A stretch of 64,000 nt of DNA from Paracoccus sulfuroxidans (GTDB lineage: Bacteria > Pseudomonadota > Alphaproteobacteria > Rhodobacterales > Rhodobacteraceae): positions 5,001 through 69,000 of the forward strand of contig NZ_VLKU01000013.1 in the NCBI RefSeq assembly GCF_007830335.1, written 5' to 3'. The notes below the pieces were generated by a model that made no database searches, had not been told where the DNA came from, and saw only the letters and a list, made by a program, of their open reading frames with translations. The position numbers were made by a program, and so were the translations under genes. The first letter of the stretch is position 1. Every line of letters begins with the position of its first letter. Shown piece after piece: positions 20,139 through 27,981 of this stretch.

Positions 20139-21020
20139 ATGTCTCTGCCCCCGCTTGCCGCCTTGCGTGTCTTCGAAGCCGTCGCGCGCCAGATGAGCTT
20201 TACCCATGCCGCCGATGAGCTGGGGATGACGCAGGCAGGCGTCAGCTATCAGATCCGCATTCTGGAAGAGCGTCTGGGCGGCAGTCTTTTCCTGCGCCGC
20301 CCGCGCGGGATCGAGCTGACCGAGCTGGGGCGGCGGCTGGCCGGACCCACCACCGACGCCTTCGACCTCTTGCGCGACACCTATGCCGAACCCGAAGGGG
20401 CCAGCGCGCTGTTCACCATCACCACCTTCCAGACATTCGCCGCGCTTTGGCTTTCCGAGCGGCTGGGGCGGTTCCAGTCTGCCCATCCTGAACTTGAGGT
20501 GCGGCTGGATGTCTCGGACGTGTTGGCGGATTTCGCGCGTGAGGATTTTGATGTCGCGATCCGGCATGGCGCGGGGAAATGGCCGGGCGTCACCGTCATG
20601 CATCTGTTCGATGTCGAGTTCACGCCGATGATCTCGGCCCGTCTGGCGGACCGGTACAACTTGCGCGAGCCTGCGGATCTTTTGCAACTGCCGCTGCTGG
20701 ATAATGAGGACGAGAACTGGATCAACTGGATGCAGGCTGCGGGCCTCAGCTGCCCCAAGATGCCCAACAATCTGCGCCTGCGTCTGGGCGCGCAACTGCA
20801 TGAGGCGCGCTCGGCCATGGCCGGACATGGGGTCGCCTTGCTGACGCCGCGCTTTTTCAAGGCAGAATTGGCCAGCGGCCTACTGGTCCAGCCCTTTCCC
20901 ATTCTGGCGCGCAGTGGGCTGGCCTATTGGCTGGCCTATCCGCATGGCAGGCGCAATCGGCCCGCCATCCGGAAGTTCCGGGCCTTCCTGCTGGACGAGC
21001 TTTCCGCGGACGCGGGGTGA
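20139..21020 (+). CDS. LysR-family regulator (GcvA-like)
   Basis: A 293-residue LysR protein. The N-terminal winged helix PPLAALRVFEAVARQMSFTHAADELGMTQAGVSYQIRILEE (4-43) is of the GcvA/AmpR type. The substrate-binding domain spans about 90-290 (FDVAIRHGAGKWPG). A ribosome site AAGGAG precedes the ATG. It is divergent from the small gene at 19786-20034 with a 104-bp gap that would hold its operator. The target is unknown. Confidence 0.88.
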   Translation: MSLPPLAALRVFEAVARQMSFTHAADELGMTQAGVSYQIRILEERLGGSLFLRRPRGIELTELGRRLAGPTTDAFDLLRDTYAEPEGASALFTITTFQTFAALWLSERLGRFQSAHPELEVRLDVSDVLADFAREDFDVAIRHGAGKWPGVTVMHLFDVEFTPMISARLADRYNLREPADLLQLPLLDNEDENWINWMQAAGLSCPKMPNNLRLRLGAQLHEARSAMAGHGVALLTPRFFKAELASGLLVQPFPILARSGLAYWLAYPHGRRNRPAIRKFRAFLLDELSADAG

Positions 21021-21047
21021 GGTGATCGGCGCCGCAGTCGGCGCTGC

Positions 21048-21893
21048 TTAGGCGGACGCCATCCGGGCGCGCACCGCGTCCAGCCAGGCGTTGACCGCGG
21101 CCAGCGATTCGGGCTCATCGAGGAAGGGGATATGGGCGCGGTCCGGCACTTCGGCATGGATCATGTCGGGGCGACGCCGCGCCATCTCTGCCGCCGTTTC
21201 GGCCGACAGCAGGTCCGAGTTCACGCCACGGATCAGCGCCAGCGGCAGGCCCGCCGCCGCATCGAACAGCGGCCAGGCGTCGACCTGGGGCCCTTCGAAT
21301 GCTGCAATCGCAGATTCGCGCAGCGCCGGGTCATAGGTGATGCGCAGGCCCGTCTCGGTTTCTACGTAATGCTTGCGCGCTTCCTCAAGCCAGCGCGCGG
21401 GCGGGACGTTCGGAAAACCGGGCAGGACCGAGGGCATTTTCTCGGCAATGGCTTCGATGCTGCGGCCCACCGGATTGCGCCCGACGTAATCGAGGATGCG
21501 CGACAGCCCCTCACGGTCCAGCACCGGCCCGACGTCATTGAGGCATAGCCCCAGAAGACGGTCATGCACGGTCGCGGCCAGAAACATCCCGATCAGGCCG
21601 CCGCGTGAGGTGCCCAGCAGCGCGACCTTCTGGATGCCCAGTTGATCCAGCAGCAACAGCGTATCCCGGGCCTCCTGCAGTACGGTATAGCTTGCAGCCC
21701 CCGTCCAAGCCGAGCCGCCGCGTCCGCGATAGTCGGGCCGGATCAGCCGCACACCTTGCAGATGCGGGGCCAGATAGTCGAAATCGGCATTCGTGCGCGT
21801 CAGACCCGACAGGGCAAGGACCGGCAGGCCTTCGCCTTCGTCCTTGTAAGCCAGTCTCGCGCCGTCTTCGGCGGTGAAATACTGAAGCGCCAT
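21048..21893 (-). CDS. alpha/beta hydrolase coupled to fabI
   Basis: A 281-residue alpha/beta-fold hydrolase with oxyanion region ALSGLTRTNADFDYL, DYRGRGGSAW, and a nucleophile elbow LLGTSRGGLIGM with Ser near residue 99. The catalytic Asp/His would be in the C-terminal part (PDRAHIPFLDEPE). The start at 21893 forms TAATG with the fabI stop, so translation is directly coupled. The substrate is unknown; an ester or lactone hydrolase is likely. Confidence 0.85.
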   Translation of the reverse strand: MALQYFTAEDGARLAYKDEGEGLPVLALSGLTRTNADFDYLAPHLQGVRLIRPDYRGRGGSAWTGAASYTVLQEARDTLLLLDQLGIQKVALLGTSRGGLIGMFLAATVHDRLLGLCLNDVGPVLDREGLSRILDYVGRNPVGRSIEAIAEKMPSVLPGFPNVPPARWLEEARKHYVETETGLRITYDPALRESAIAAFEGPQVDAWPLFDAAAGLPLALIRGVNSDLLSAETAAEMARRRPDMIHAEVPDRAHIPFLDEPESLAAVNAWLDAVRARMASA

Positions 21894-22681
21894 TACAGGT
21901 TTTCCGACTGCGGCATGCCCAGAACGTGATAGCCGCCGTCGACCAGCACCGTCTCTCCGGTCGTGCAGGCGCCCCATTCCGAGCAGAGCCAGACCGCCGT
22001 GCCGCCGATCGCCTCAAGCGTCGCATTGGCGCGCAAGGGGGCATTCGCCTCGGTATGGCGATAGGTCTTGCGGGCTCCGCCGATGGCCGCCCCGGCAAGG
22101 GTTTTCATCGGGCCGGGGCTGATCGCGTTGACCCGGATCGCTTCGGGACCGAGGTCATTGGCCAGATAGCGCACTGATGATTCCAAAGCTGCCTTTGCCA
22201 CCCCCATGACGTTATAAAACGGCGTCACCCGGTTCGAGCCAGCATAGGTCAGCGTGATGATGGAGCCGCCATCCGTCATCAAATCCTTGGCCCGCCTTGC
22301 GACGTCGATCAGGGAGTAGCAGGAAATCGTCAAGGAACTCTTAAAGTTGTCGCGCGACGTGTCGACAAAGCGGCCGGTCAGCTCGGATTTGTCGGAAAAC
22401 GCGATGGCATGGACCAGAAAATCCAGCTTGCCCCAGCGACTTTGCAGCTTTGCAAAGGCCGCATCCAGCGACACGTCATCCAGCACATCGACGTCCAGCA
22501 GGAAGTCCGAGCCGACGGTCTGCGCCAGAGGCTCGACCCGCTTGCCGAAGGCTTCACCCTGATAGGAAAAGGCCAGCTCGGCCCCCTGATCGGCCAGAGC
22601 TTTCGCGATCCCCCATGCGATAGACCGGTCATTCGCGACCCCCATGACCAGGCCGCGTTTTCCCTTGAGTAGATCGCCCAT
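21893..22681 (-). CDS. fabI: enoyl-[acyl-carrier-protein] reductase FabI
   Basis: A 262-residue NADH-dependent short-chain dehydrogenase that carries out the last reduction of each fatty-acid elongation cycle. The FabI-type cofactor site is GVANDRSIAWGIA (14-26). The catalytic Tyr156 and Lys163 lie in RVTPFYNVMGVAKAALE with the FabI spacing Y-x6-K. It is the third gene of the fabA-fabB-fabI operon, 19 bp after fabB. It is the target class of triclosan. Confidence 0.95.
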   Translation of the reverse strand: MGDLLKGKRGLVMGVANDRSIAWGIAKALADQGAELAFSYQGEAFGKRVEPLAQTVGSDFLLDVDVLDDVSLDAAFAKLQSRWGKLDFLVHAIAFSDKSELTGRFVDTSRDNFKSSLTISCYSLIDVARRAKDLMTDGGSIITLTYAGSNRVTPFYNVMGVAKAALESSVRYLANDLGPEAIRVNAISPGPMKTLAGAAIGGARKTYRHTEANAPLRANATLEAIGGTAVWLCSEWGACTTGETVLVDGGYHVLGMPQSENL

Positions 22682-22700
22682 CGCTTAACCTTTTCTTTGC

Positions 22701-23930
22701 TTATTCAATGTACTTCGACATGACCAGCGATGCGTTGGTGCCGCCAAAACCGAAGCTGTTGGAAAGGATCGAATCGAAATCGACACCATCAATCCGTTGC
22801 GTTGCGACCTCGTCGGGATGGATCTCGGGGTCGAGCTGGGTGATGTTGGCCGAGGCGCCGATGAACCCGGCCTGCATCATCAGAAGCGAATAGATCGCCT
22901 CGTGAACGCCGGTTGCACCCAGCGAGTGGCCGGTCAGCGACTTGGTCGAGGTGACCGGGGGAACTGCGCCTTCGCCAAAGACGCGGCGCAGGGCCCTGAT
23001 CTCACCCACATCGCCCACCGGGGTCGAAGTGCCATGCGCGTTGACATACGAAACGCGGCGGCCTTCAGGCAGGGTCGACAGCGCAAGCTTCATCGAACGC
23101 TCGCCACCCTCGCCCGAGGGGGCGACCATGTCATAGCCGTCGCTGGTCGCGCCATAGCCGGTCACCTCGGCATAGATCTTGGCGCCGCGGGCCAGCGCGT
23201 GCGAGAGCTCCTCCAGCACGACCACGCCACCGCCACCAGCGATGACAAAGCCGTCGCGCGTCGCGTCGAAGGGGCGCGACGCGGTTTCAGGGGTGTCGTT
23301 ATACTTGGACGACATTGCGCCCATCGCGTCGAAGAGGCAAGACAGCGTCCAGTCCAACTCTTCTCCGCCGCCAGCGAAGACGATGTCCTGCTTGCCCATC
23401 TGGATCAGTTCGGTGCCGTTGCCGATGCAATGCGCCGAGGTCGAGCAGGCCGAGGTGATCGAATAGTTCACGCCTTTGATTTTGAAGGGCGTGGCAAGGC
23501 AGGCCGAGTTCGTCGACGACATGCAGCGCGTGACCATGAACGGGCCCATCCGCTTCGGAGAGCCTTTTTCGATGACGGTCTTGTGCGCCTCGAAGAGGTT
23601 CGCCGTCGAGGGGCCGCCCGATCCGACGACCAGACCCGTGCGCGGGTTCGAGACATCGGCCTCGTCCAGGCCGGCATCCGCGATCGCCTGCTGCATGGCG
23701 ATGAAGTTATAGGCCGCACCGGCGCCCATGAAGCGCAGGTTGCGTTTGTCGATGTGGTCTTCCAGCACGATCTGGGGCATGCCGTGGACACGGCTGCGGA
23801 AGCCCAGTTCTTCGTACTCGGGGGCAAAGACGATGCCGGACCGGCTGGTCCGAAGGCTTTCGGTCACCTCGGCGGCGGTGTTGCCGATGGGCGAGACGAT
23901 GCCGATCCCGGTAATGACGACGCGGCGCAT
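22701..23930 (-). CDS. fabB: 3-oxoacyl-ACP synthase I FabB
   Basis: A 409-residue condensing enzyme that elongates acyl chains with malonyl-ACP and is required for unsaturated fatty acids. The active-site Cys162 lies in [15 protein letters not shown], with His in [11 protein letters not shown] (about 294) and [12 protein letters not shown] (about 325). The co-occurrence with fabA identifies it as FabB rather than FabF. The spacing to fabA is 20 bp. Confidence 0.95.
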   Translation of the reverse strand: MRRVVITGIGIVSPIGNTAAEVTESLRTSRSGIVFAPEYEELGFRSRVHGMPQIVLEDHIDKRNLRFMGAGAAYNFIAMQQAIADAGLDEADVSNPRTGLVVGSGGPSTANLFEAHKTVIEKGSPKRMGPFMVTRCMSSTNSACLATPFKIKGVNYSITSACSTSAHCIGNGTELIQMGKQDIVFAGGGEELDWTLSCLFDAMGAMSSKYNDTPETASRPFDATRDGFVIAGGGGVVVLEELSHALARGAKIYAEVTGYGATSDGYDMVAPSGEGGERSMKLALSTLPEGRRVSYVNAHGTSTPVGDVGEIRALRRVFGEGAVPPVTSTKSLTGHSLGATGVHEAIYSLLMMQAGFIGASANITQLDPEIHPDEVATQRIDGVDFDSILSNSFGFGGTNASLVMSKYIE

Positions 23931-23950
23931 GGAATGCTCCTTGTTCTGGG

Positions 23951-24460
23951 TCAGGCTGCGGACAGGGCGACTTTCATGTCCTTGACTTCATAGATGGTCT
24001 CGCCATCCGCTTCGACGCGACCATCAGCCACGCCCATGGTCAGGCGGCGGGTCTGGAGCGCCTTGGTGAAGTCGACATGATAGCGCAGAAGCTTGCGGTC
24101 GGGGCGGACCATCCCGGTCAGTTTCACCTCTCCGACGCCCAGCGCATAGCCCCGGCCTTGCCAGCCGCGCCAGCCAAGGTTGAAGCCGGTCAGCTGCCAC
24201 AGCCCGTCAAGGCCAAGGCAGCCGGGCATGATGGGATTGCCGGGGAAGTGGCAGGGGAAGAACCACAGGTCGGGGTGGATGTCGAATTCGGCGACGACAT
24301 GGCCCTTGCCATGCAGACCGCCATCGCCCGAGATATCGGTGATGCGGTCCATCATCAGCATCGGCGGTTCGGGCAATTGGGCATTGCCGGGGCCGAAAAG
24401 CTCGCCACGGGCGCAGGCCAGCAGATCTTCCTTGTCGAAGCTGGTCCTTGTCATCGTCAT
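23951..24460 (-). CDS. fabA: 3-hydroxydecanoyl-ACP dehydratase/isomerase FabA
   Basis: A 169-residue hot-dog-fold enzyme that dehydrates 3-hydroxydecanoyl-ACP and isomerises the double bond, the branch point to unsaturated fatty acids. The active-site His71 ([14 protein letters not shown]) and Asp85 ([10 protein letters not shown]) are present. It is the first gene of the fab operon; its promoter should lie in 24461-24595. No Irr-type regulator gene precedes it, although one is often found upstream of fabA in relatives. Confidence 0.96.
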   Translation of the reverse strand: MTMTRTSFDKEDLLACARGELFGPGNAQLPEPPMLMMDRITDISGDGGLHGKGHVVAEFDIHPDLWFFPCHFPGNPIMPGCLGLDGLWQLTGFNLGWRGWQGRGYALGVGEVKLTGMVRPDRKLLRYHVDFTKALQTRRLTMGVADGRVEADGETIYEVKDMKVALSAA

Positions 24461-24577
24461 ACGTTAGCCCGTCCTTCCTTGATCAGGTGCTTGCAGCCCA
24501 CGGCAGATGGCCGTCGGCGAACTTCGGATCGGTCTATCATCGCGCAAGCGCACGGCGCAAGTGTGACGGGCAGGCGA

Positions 24578-24597
24578 AGGCCCGAAGAACCGGGCCT
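24578..24597 (-). terminator. hairpin overlapping the 3' end of the glycosyltransferase-like gene
   Basis: AGGCCCG (24578-24584) pairs with CGGGCCT (24591-24597) with a 6-base loop. On the minus strand it begins at the TAG stop of the gene and lies upstream of fabA. The T-run is short, so termination is plausible but not certain. Confidence 0.45.
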
Positions 24598-25471
24598 AAA
24601 ACCACTGTCCGGGCTCCATCAGGCCGAAATCCATCAGCTGCTGCGATTGCCAGCGAAAGGGCTGCGAGTTGCGCCAGGTGAAGCCGCTGATCTGCCCGCG
24701 AGAGCGCGGGTTGCGGGTCAGTCCCTTGGCCACGCGAAACGAGGTGATGACCGCCGTCAGATTGTGGTGCCAGGGACAGGCGTAGGTGTTGTATTCCTCG
24801 ATATTGAAGCGGTGGCTGCTGAGCAGTTGCAGGCCCGGCTGGGTCCGGAACAGCGCGATCCGGTCGATGCGGCGGCGGTTGTCGGGCAGATATTCCTCAA
24901 AGCGCCAGCGCAGCCCGCCATAGAAGTTCAGCTGCCGCTCATGCGCGCCACCGTCGCGGTTGGGCCGGCCAAGCGCGTAATAGCCCGAGCCGTCGAACAT
25001 CGCTTCGGACACGCTGACGGCATCGGGAAAACGCTCCAGATCGGGGGCATAAAGGTCGATCACATAGGTCAGCATCGCGCGCCGCCGTTCCTCGGCATGG
25101 AAGGCCAGCAATTCGCCGACGCTGCGCGATTCCGAGAAGGGGTAGAACAGGAATTCCGCGTTGTGACAGTAGTAAAGCCAGGTGTCCGGCGGGGCCGCCT
25201 CGATGACCGCGTTGACGGCACCGACATGCGACTGCGGACGACGGGCGTCATAGCGCAGGTTGACGATGCGGGCGCTGGGGGCCTCGGGCAGTTGCGCGGG
25301 CTCCAAGGGCTCGGGCGAGAGCGCGAGGATCAGCTTGAAGCCATTGCCCAGATGATGGGCCAGCGTTTCGCGGACGGCGGCCTCGTCCTCGATCAGGACG
25401 ATGGCGATCGGCCCCTTGGCCAATCGCGACGGCTGGGTCTTCAGGAAGGATTGCAGCGTGGGGAAGCTCAT
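24596..25471 (-). CDS. glycosyltransferase-2-like protein of unknown function
   Basis: A 291-residue soluble protein. The N-terminal region IAIVLIEDEAAVRETLAHHLGNGFKLILALS resembles a GT-A glycosyltransferase start. Where such enzymes have an acidic DxD/DEF-type metal motif, it has WLYYCHNAEFLFYP (about 126-139), so catalysis by the usual mechanism is doubtful. Later conserved-looking parts are YNTYACPWHHNLTAVITSFRV and a Trp/Gln-rich end. The start at 25471 has AGGAG 8 bases before the ATG. I cannot assign a substrate. It lies alone between fabA and infC. Confidence 0.65.
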   Translation of the reverse strand: MSFPTLQSFLKTQPSRLAKGPIAIVLIEDEAAVRETLAHHLGNGFKLILALSPEPLEPAQLPEAPSARIVNLRYDARRPQSHVGAVNAVIEAAPPDTWLYYCHNAEFLFYPFSESRSVGELLAFHAEERRRAMLTYVIDLYAPDLERFPDAVSVSEAMFDGSGYYALGRPNRDGGAHERQLNFYGGLRWRFEEYLPDNRRRIDRIALFRTQPGLQLLSSHRFNIEEYNTYACPWHHNLTAVITSFRVAKGLTRNPRSRGQISGFTWRNSQPFRWQSQQLMDFGLMEPGQWF

Positions 25472-25773
25472 TGCCGCTCCTAGCGGTAGGTCATGGCCAG
25501 AATGTTGCGACATGGGCAACGCATGGTGATCGCAGCAGCCTCGGGCGTGACCCGGACGAGATCCCTGACCGGATATATGACATGCCCGCATCGAACGGAA
25601 AAGAGCGGGAAGGGGGCCAGGTCGCCCGGATGCGGCCAGTGCGTCGCCTGGCGTCGCGCGATCATGCCTATCGGGCATGAAATGCCGGGTTTCATGTGAG
25701 AATCCGGTTGAAACACAGCACTCGCAGGCATATCTAGACCACCGTCAATACCGGCAATCGAAGGAAGACAGCC
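25472..25773. other. 302-bp intergenic region with infC leader
   Basis: A non-coding stretch between divergent genes (the glycosyltransferase-like gene on minus, infC on plus). No start-to-stop frame with a ribosome site is convincing here. It must hold the promoters of both genes, but I see no clear -35/-10 pair. The right part carries two overlapping hairpins (25663-25696). AAGGAAGA (25761-25768) is the ribosome site of infC. Confidence 0.6.
25663..25696 (+). promoter_or_regulatory. two mutually exclusive hairpins in the infC leader
   Basis: CATGCC (25663-25668) can pair with GGCATG (25674-25679). CATGAAA (25676-25682) can pair with TTTCATG (25690-25696). The two stems share 25676-25679, so they cannot form together. 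They sit about 80-110 nt before the infC start. There is no T-run after the second stem. A regulatory switch is only a hypothesis. Confidence 0.35.
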
Positions 25774-26313
25774 ATAGCCCGCAGACCGCACAATGCTCCG
25801 CCCGCCCGCGACACCGGCCCTCGTGTGAACGAACGCATCCGAGTCGCTGAAATCCGCCTGATCGGAGCCGATGGAGAAAACATCGGGGTTGTGACCCCGG
25901 CGCGGGGAATGGAGCTGGCCCAGGAAGCCGGGCTGGACCTTGTCGAGATCTCGCCCAACGCGGTGCCGCCGGTCTGCAAGATCATGGACCTCGGCAAGTT
26001 CAAATATGAACAGCAGAAGCGTGAAGCCGAAGCCCGCAAGAAGCAGAAGGTCATCGAGGTCAAGGAAATCAAGTTCCGTCCCGGGACCGACACTCATGAC
26101 TATGACGTCAAGATGCGCAGCGTGCTGAAGTTCCTGGGCGAAGGCGACAAGGTGAAGATCACCCTGCGCTTCCGTGGCCGCGAGATGGCGCACCAGCAGC
26201 TGGGCCTTGAACTGCTGCACCGCGTTGCCGCCGATGTCGGCGAAACCGGCAAGGTCGATTCCATGCCCAAGCTGGAAGGCCGGCAGATGGTGATGATGAT
26301 CTCGCCCCGGTAA
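25774..26313 (+). CDS. infC: translation initiation factor IF-3, ATA start
   Basis: A 179-residue IF-3 that prevents premature 50S joining and checks the start codon and initiator tRNA. I extend it 17 codons upstream of the GTG at 25825 to an ATA at 25774, giving the IF-3-like N-terminus [20 protein letters not shown] and a length matching the usual 180. AAGGAAGA (25761-25768) stands 5 bases before the ATA; the GTG has no such site. Rare AUU/AUA starts in infC allow autoregulation, because IF-3 discriminates against them. C-terminal signatures: [27 protein letters not shown]. No rpmI-rplT follows; dut does. Confidence 0.88.
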   Translation: MARRPHNAPPARDTGPRVNERIRVAEIRLIGADGENIGVVTPARGMELAQEAGLDLVEISPNAVPPVCKIMDLGKFKYEQQKREAEARKKQKVIEVKEIKFRPGTDTHDYDVKMRSVLKFLGEGDKVKITLRFRGREMAHQQLGLELLHRVAADVGETGKVDSMPKLEGRQMVMMISPR

Positions 26314-26344
26314 GGGCGGGATCTGACGAATTTCAGGGGCGGCA

Positions 26345-26806
26345 ATGGCACAGGATCTGCAGGTATTGGTTCAGCGCGAACCCGAGGCGGATCCGGCGCT
26401 GCCCCTGCCCGAATACCAGACCCATGGCGCAGCGGGCGCCGATCTGCGCGCCGATCTTCAGGGTGCAGAACTGGTCCTGCAGCCCGGAGAGATCAAGCTG
26501 GTGCCGACCGGCCTAAGGGTCGAAATTCCCCACGGATATGAGATGCAGGTGCGGCCCCGCTCGGGCCTTGCGCTGAAGCATGGCATCACCGTGGCCAACG
26601 CGCCGGGCACGATCGACAGCGATTATCGCGGTCCGCTGGGCGTGATCCTGATCAATCTGGGCCAGCAGGCGTTCACCATCGCGCACGGCGACCGAATCGC
26701 GCAGGCGGTGATCGCGCCGGTGGTGCAGATGACCTATCGCCTGGCCGAGACGCTCAGCGACAGTGACCGCGGCAAGGGCGGGTTCGGGTCGACCGGGCGC
26801 GGCTGA
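26345..26806 (+). CDS. dut: dUTP diphosphatase Dut
   Basis: A 153-residue homotrimeric dUTPase that cleaves dUTP to dUMP and pyrophosphate, keeping uracil out of DNA and feeding thymidylate synthesis. Its five motifs are visible: [53 protein letters not shown] and the C-terminal [11 protein letters not shown]. Its stop overlaps the start of the next gene (TGATG). Confidence 0.96.
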   Translation: MAQDLQVLVQREPEADPALPLPEYQTHGAAGADLRADLQGAELVLQPGEIKLVPTGLRVEIPHGYEMQVRPRSGLALKHGITVANAPGTIDSDYRGPLGVILINLGQQAFTIAHGDRIAQAVIAPVVQMTYRLAETLSDSDRGKGGFGSTGRG

Positions 26807-27936
26807 TGGCGCTGTTGATTCCCGTCCTGCTGCTGGTGGGCCTGACGCGGGCCTGGTGGCTTCTGATCATTCTGGCGCTTTTGGGCGTGCTGCGCTGGCT
26901 GGGCCTGCGCGGCTGGGCGCTAGGCGCGACCGGCATCCTGCTGTGGCTGGCGGCTGCCGGGGCGAAGTGGCGTTGGCCCGAAAGCATCCTTTCCTCGCTG
27001 ATCGCCTGGCGGGTCGAGACCATGCTGATCACTCTGGCGCTGGTCGTGCTGGCGGTGCTGTTCACGCTTCTGCTGCGCTATCTGCACAGCCGCAGCGCCG
27101 AACTGCCGCAATCCGGGCCGGGCCTGACCCCGCTGCGCGGGGCCGCGCAGGTCGCGCCGCCCGACACGCGCCCTTCGGATGATGAGCTGATGCGCTACGC
27201 CCGACATATCGTGCTGCGCGAACTGGGCGGGCCGGGGCAGTCGAAGCTGCGCAAGGCGCATGTGCTGGTCGTGGGCGCGGGCGGTCTTGGCGCGCCGATC
27301 TGCCTTTATCTGGCCGCCGCCGGGATCGGCCGGATCACGCTGGCCGATGATGACAAGGTCAGCGTCTCGAACCTGCAGCGGCAGGTGATTTTCCGCAGCA
27401 GCGACGACGGGCGGCTGAAGGCGCAGGCCGCGGCCGAGGCGATGCGCGCCTTGAACCCGCATGTCGAGGTCACGCCGCTGATGCGCCGCATCACCGAAGG
27501 AGATGCGGATCTGCTGCGCCAGTTTGATCTGGTGCTGGACGGGACCGACAGCTTTGCCGCCCGCGCGGCGGTGAACAAGGCCGCCGTTCTGGCGCAGGTG
27601 CCGCTGATCGCGGGCGCGATGTCGCAATGGGAAGGGCAGGTGACCATCTGGGACCCGGCCCGTGGCGCGCCTTGCTACGCCTGCCTGTTCCCGACCGCAC
27701 CGGCGGCAGGCCTTGCGCCCTCCTGCGCCGAGGCGGGCGTGGTCGGGCCGTTGCCCGGCATCATCGGCAGCACCATGGCGCTGGAGGCGATCAAGCTGAT
27801 CGCGGGCGCGGGCCAGCCGCTGCGCGGCCGAATGCTGATCTTTGACGGTCTTTGGGGTGAGACGCGGACCATCGCGCTGCATCCCCGGGCAGACTGCCCG
27901 GTGTGCGGCGGGTCTGGACATTCCGTCTCAGGCTGA
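26806..27936 (+). CDS. moeB: membrane-anchored MoeB/ThiF-family adenylyltransferase
   Basis: A 376-residue protein. Residues 1-95 hold about three hydrophobic segments (2-29, 36-53, 72-92). A ~30-residue linker follows, then an E1-like MoeB/ThiF domain (about 125-370): ATP site GAGGLGAP (158-165), DDDKVSVSNLQRQVIF (181-196), a zinc site C290/C293 and C364/C367, and Cys307 near the usual active cysteine. MoeB adenylates the C-terminus of MoaD for molybdopterin synthesis; ThiF does so for ThiS. The choice is uncertain. The ATG is coupled to dut (TGATG). Confidence 0.85.
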   Translation: MALLIPVLLLVGLTRAWWLLIILALLGVLRWLGLRGWALGATGILLWLAAAGAKWRWPESILSSLIAWRVETMLITLALVVLAVLFTLLLRYLHSRSAELPQSGPGLTPLRGAAQVAPPDTRPSDDELMRYARHIVLRELGGPGQSKLRKAHVLVVGAGGLGAPICLYLAAAGIGRITLADDDKVSVSNLQRQVIFRSSDDGRLKAQAAAEAMRALNPHVEVTPLMRRITEGDADLLRQFDLVLDGTDSFAARAAVNKAAVLAQVPLIAGAMSQWEGQVTIWDPARGAPCYACLFPTAPAAGLAPSCAEAGVVGPLPGIIGSTMALEAIKLIAGAGQPLRGRMLIFDGLWGETRTIALHPRADCPVCGGSGHSVSG

Positions 27937-27981
27937 GAAACTTGCGCCAACCCTGACACGCTGTCGCGAAAGGCGCCCCTG

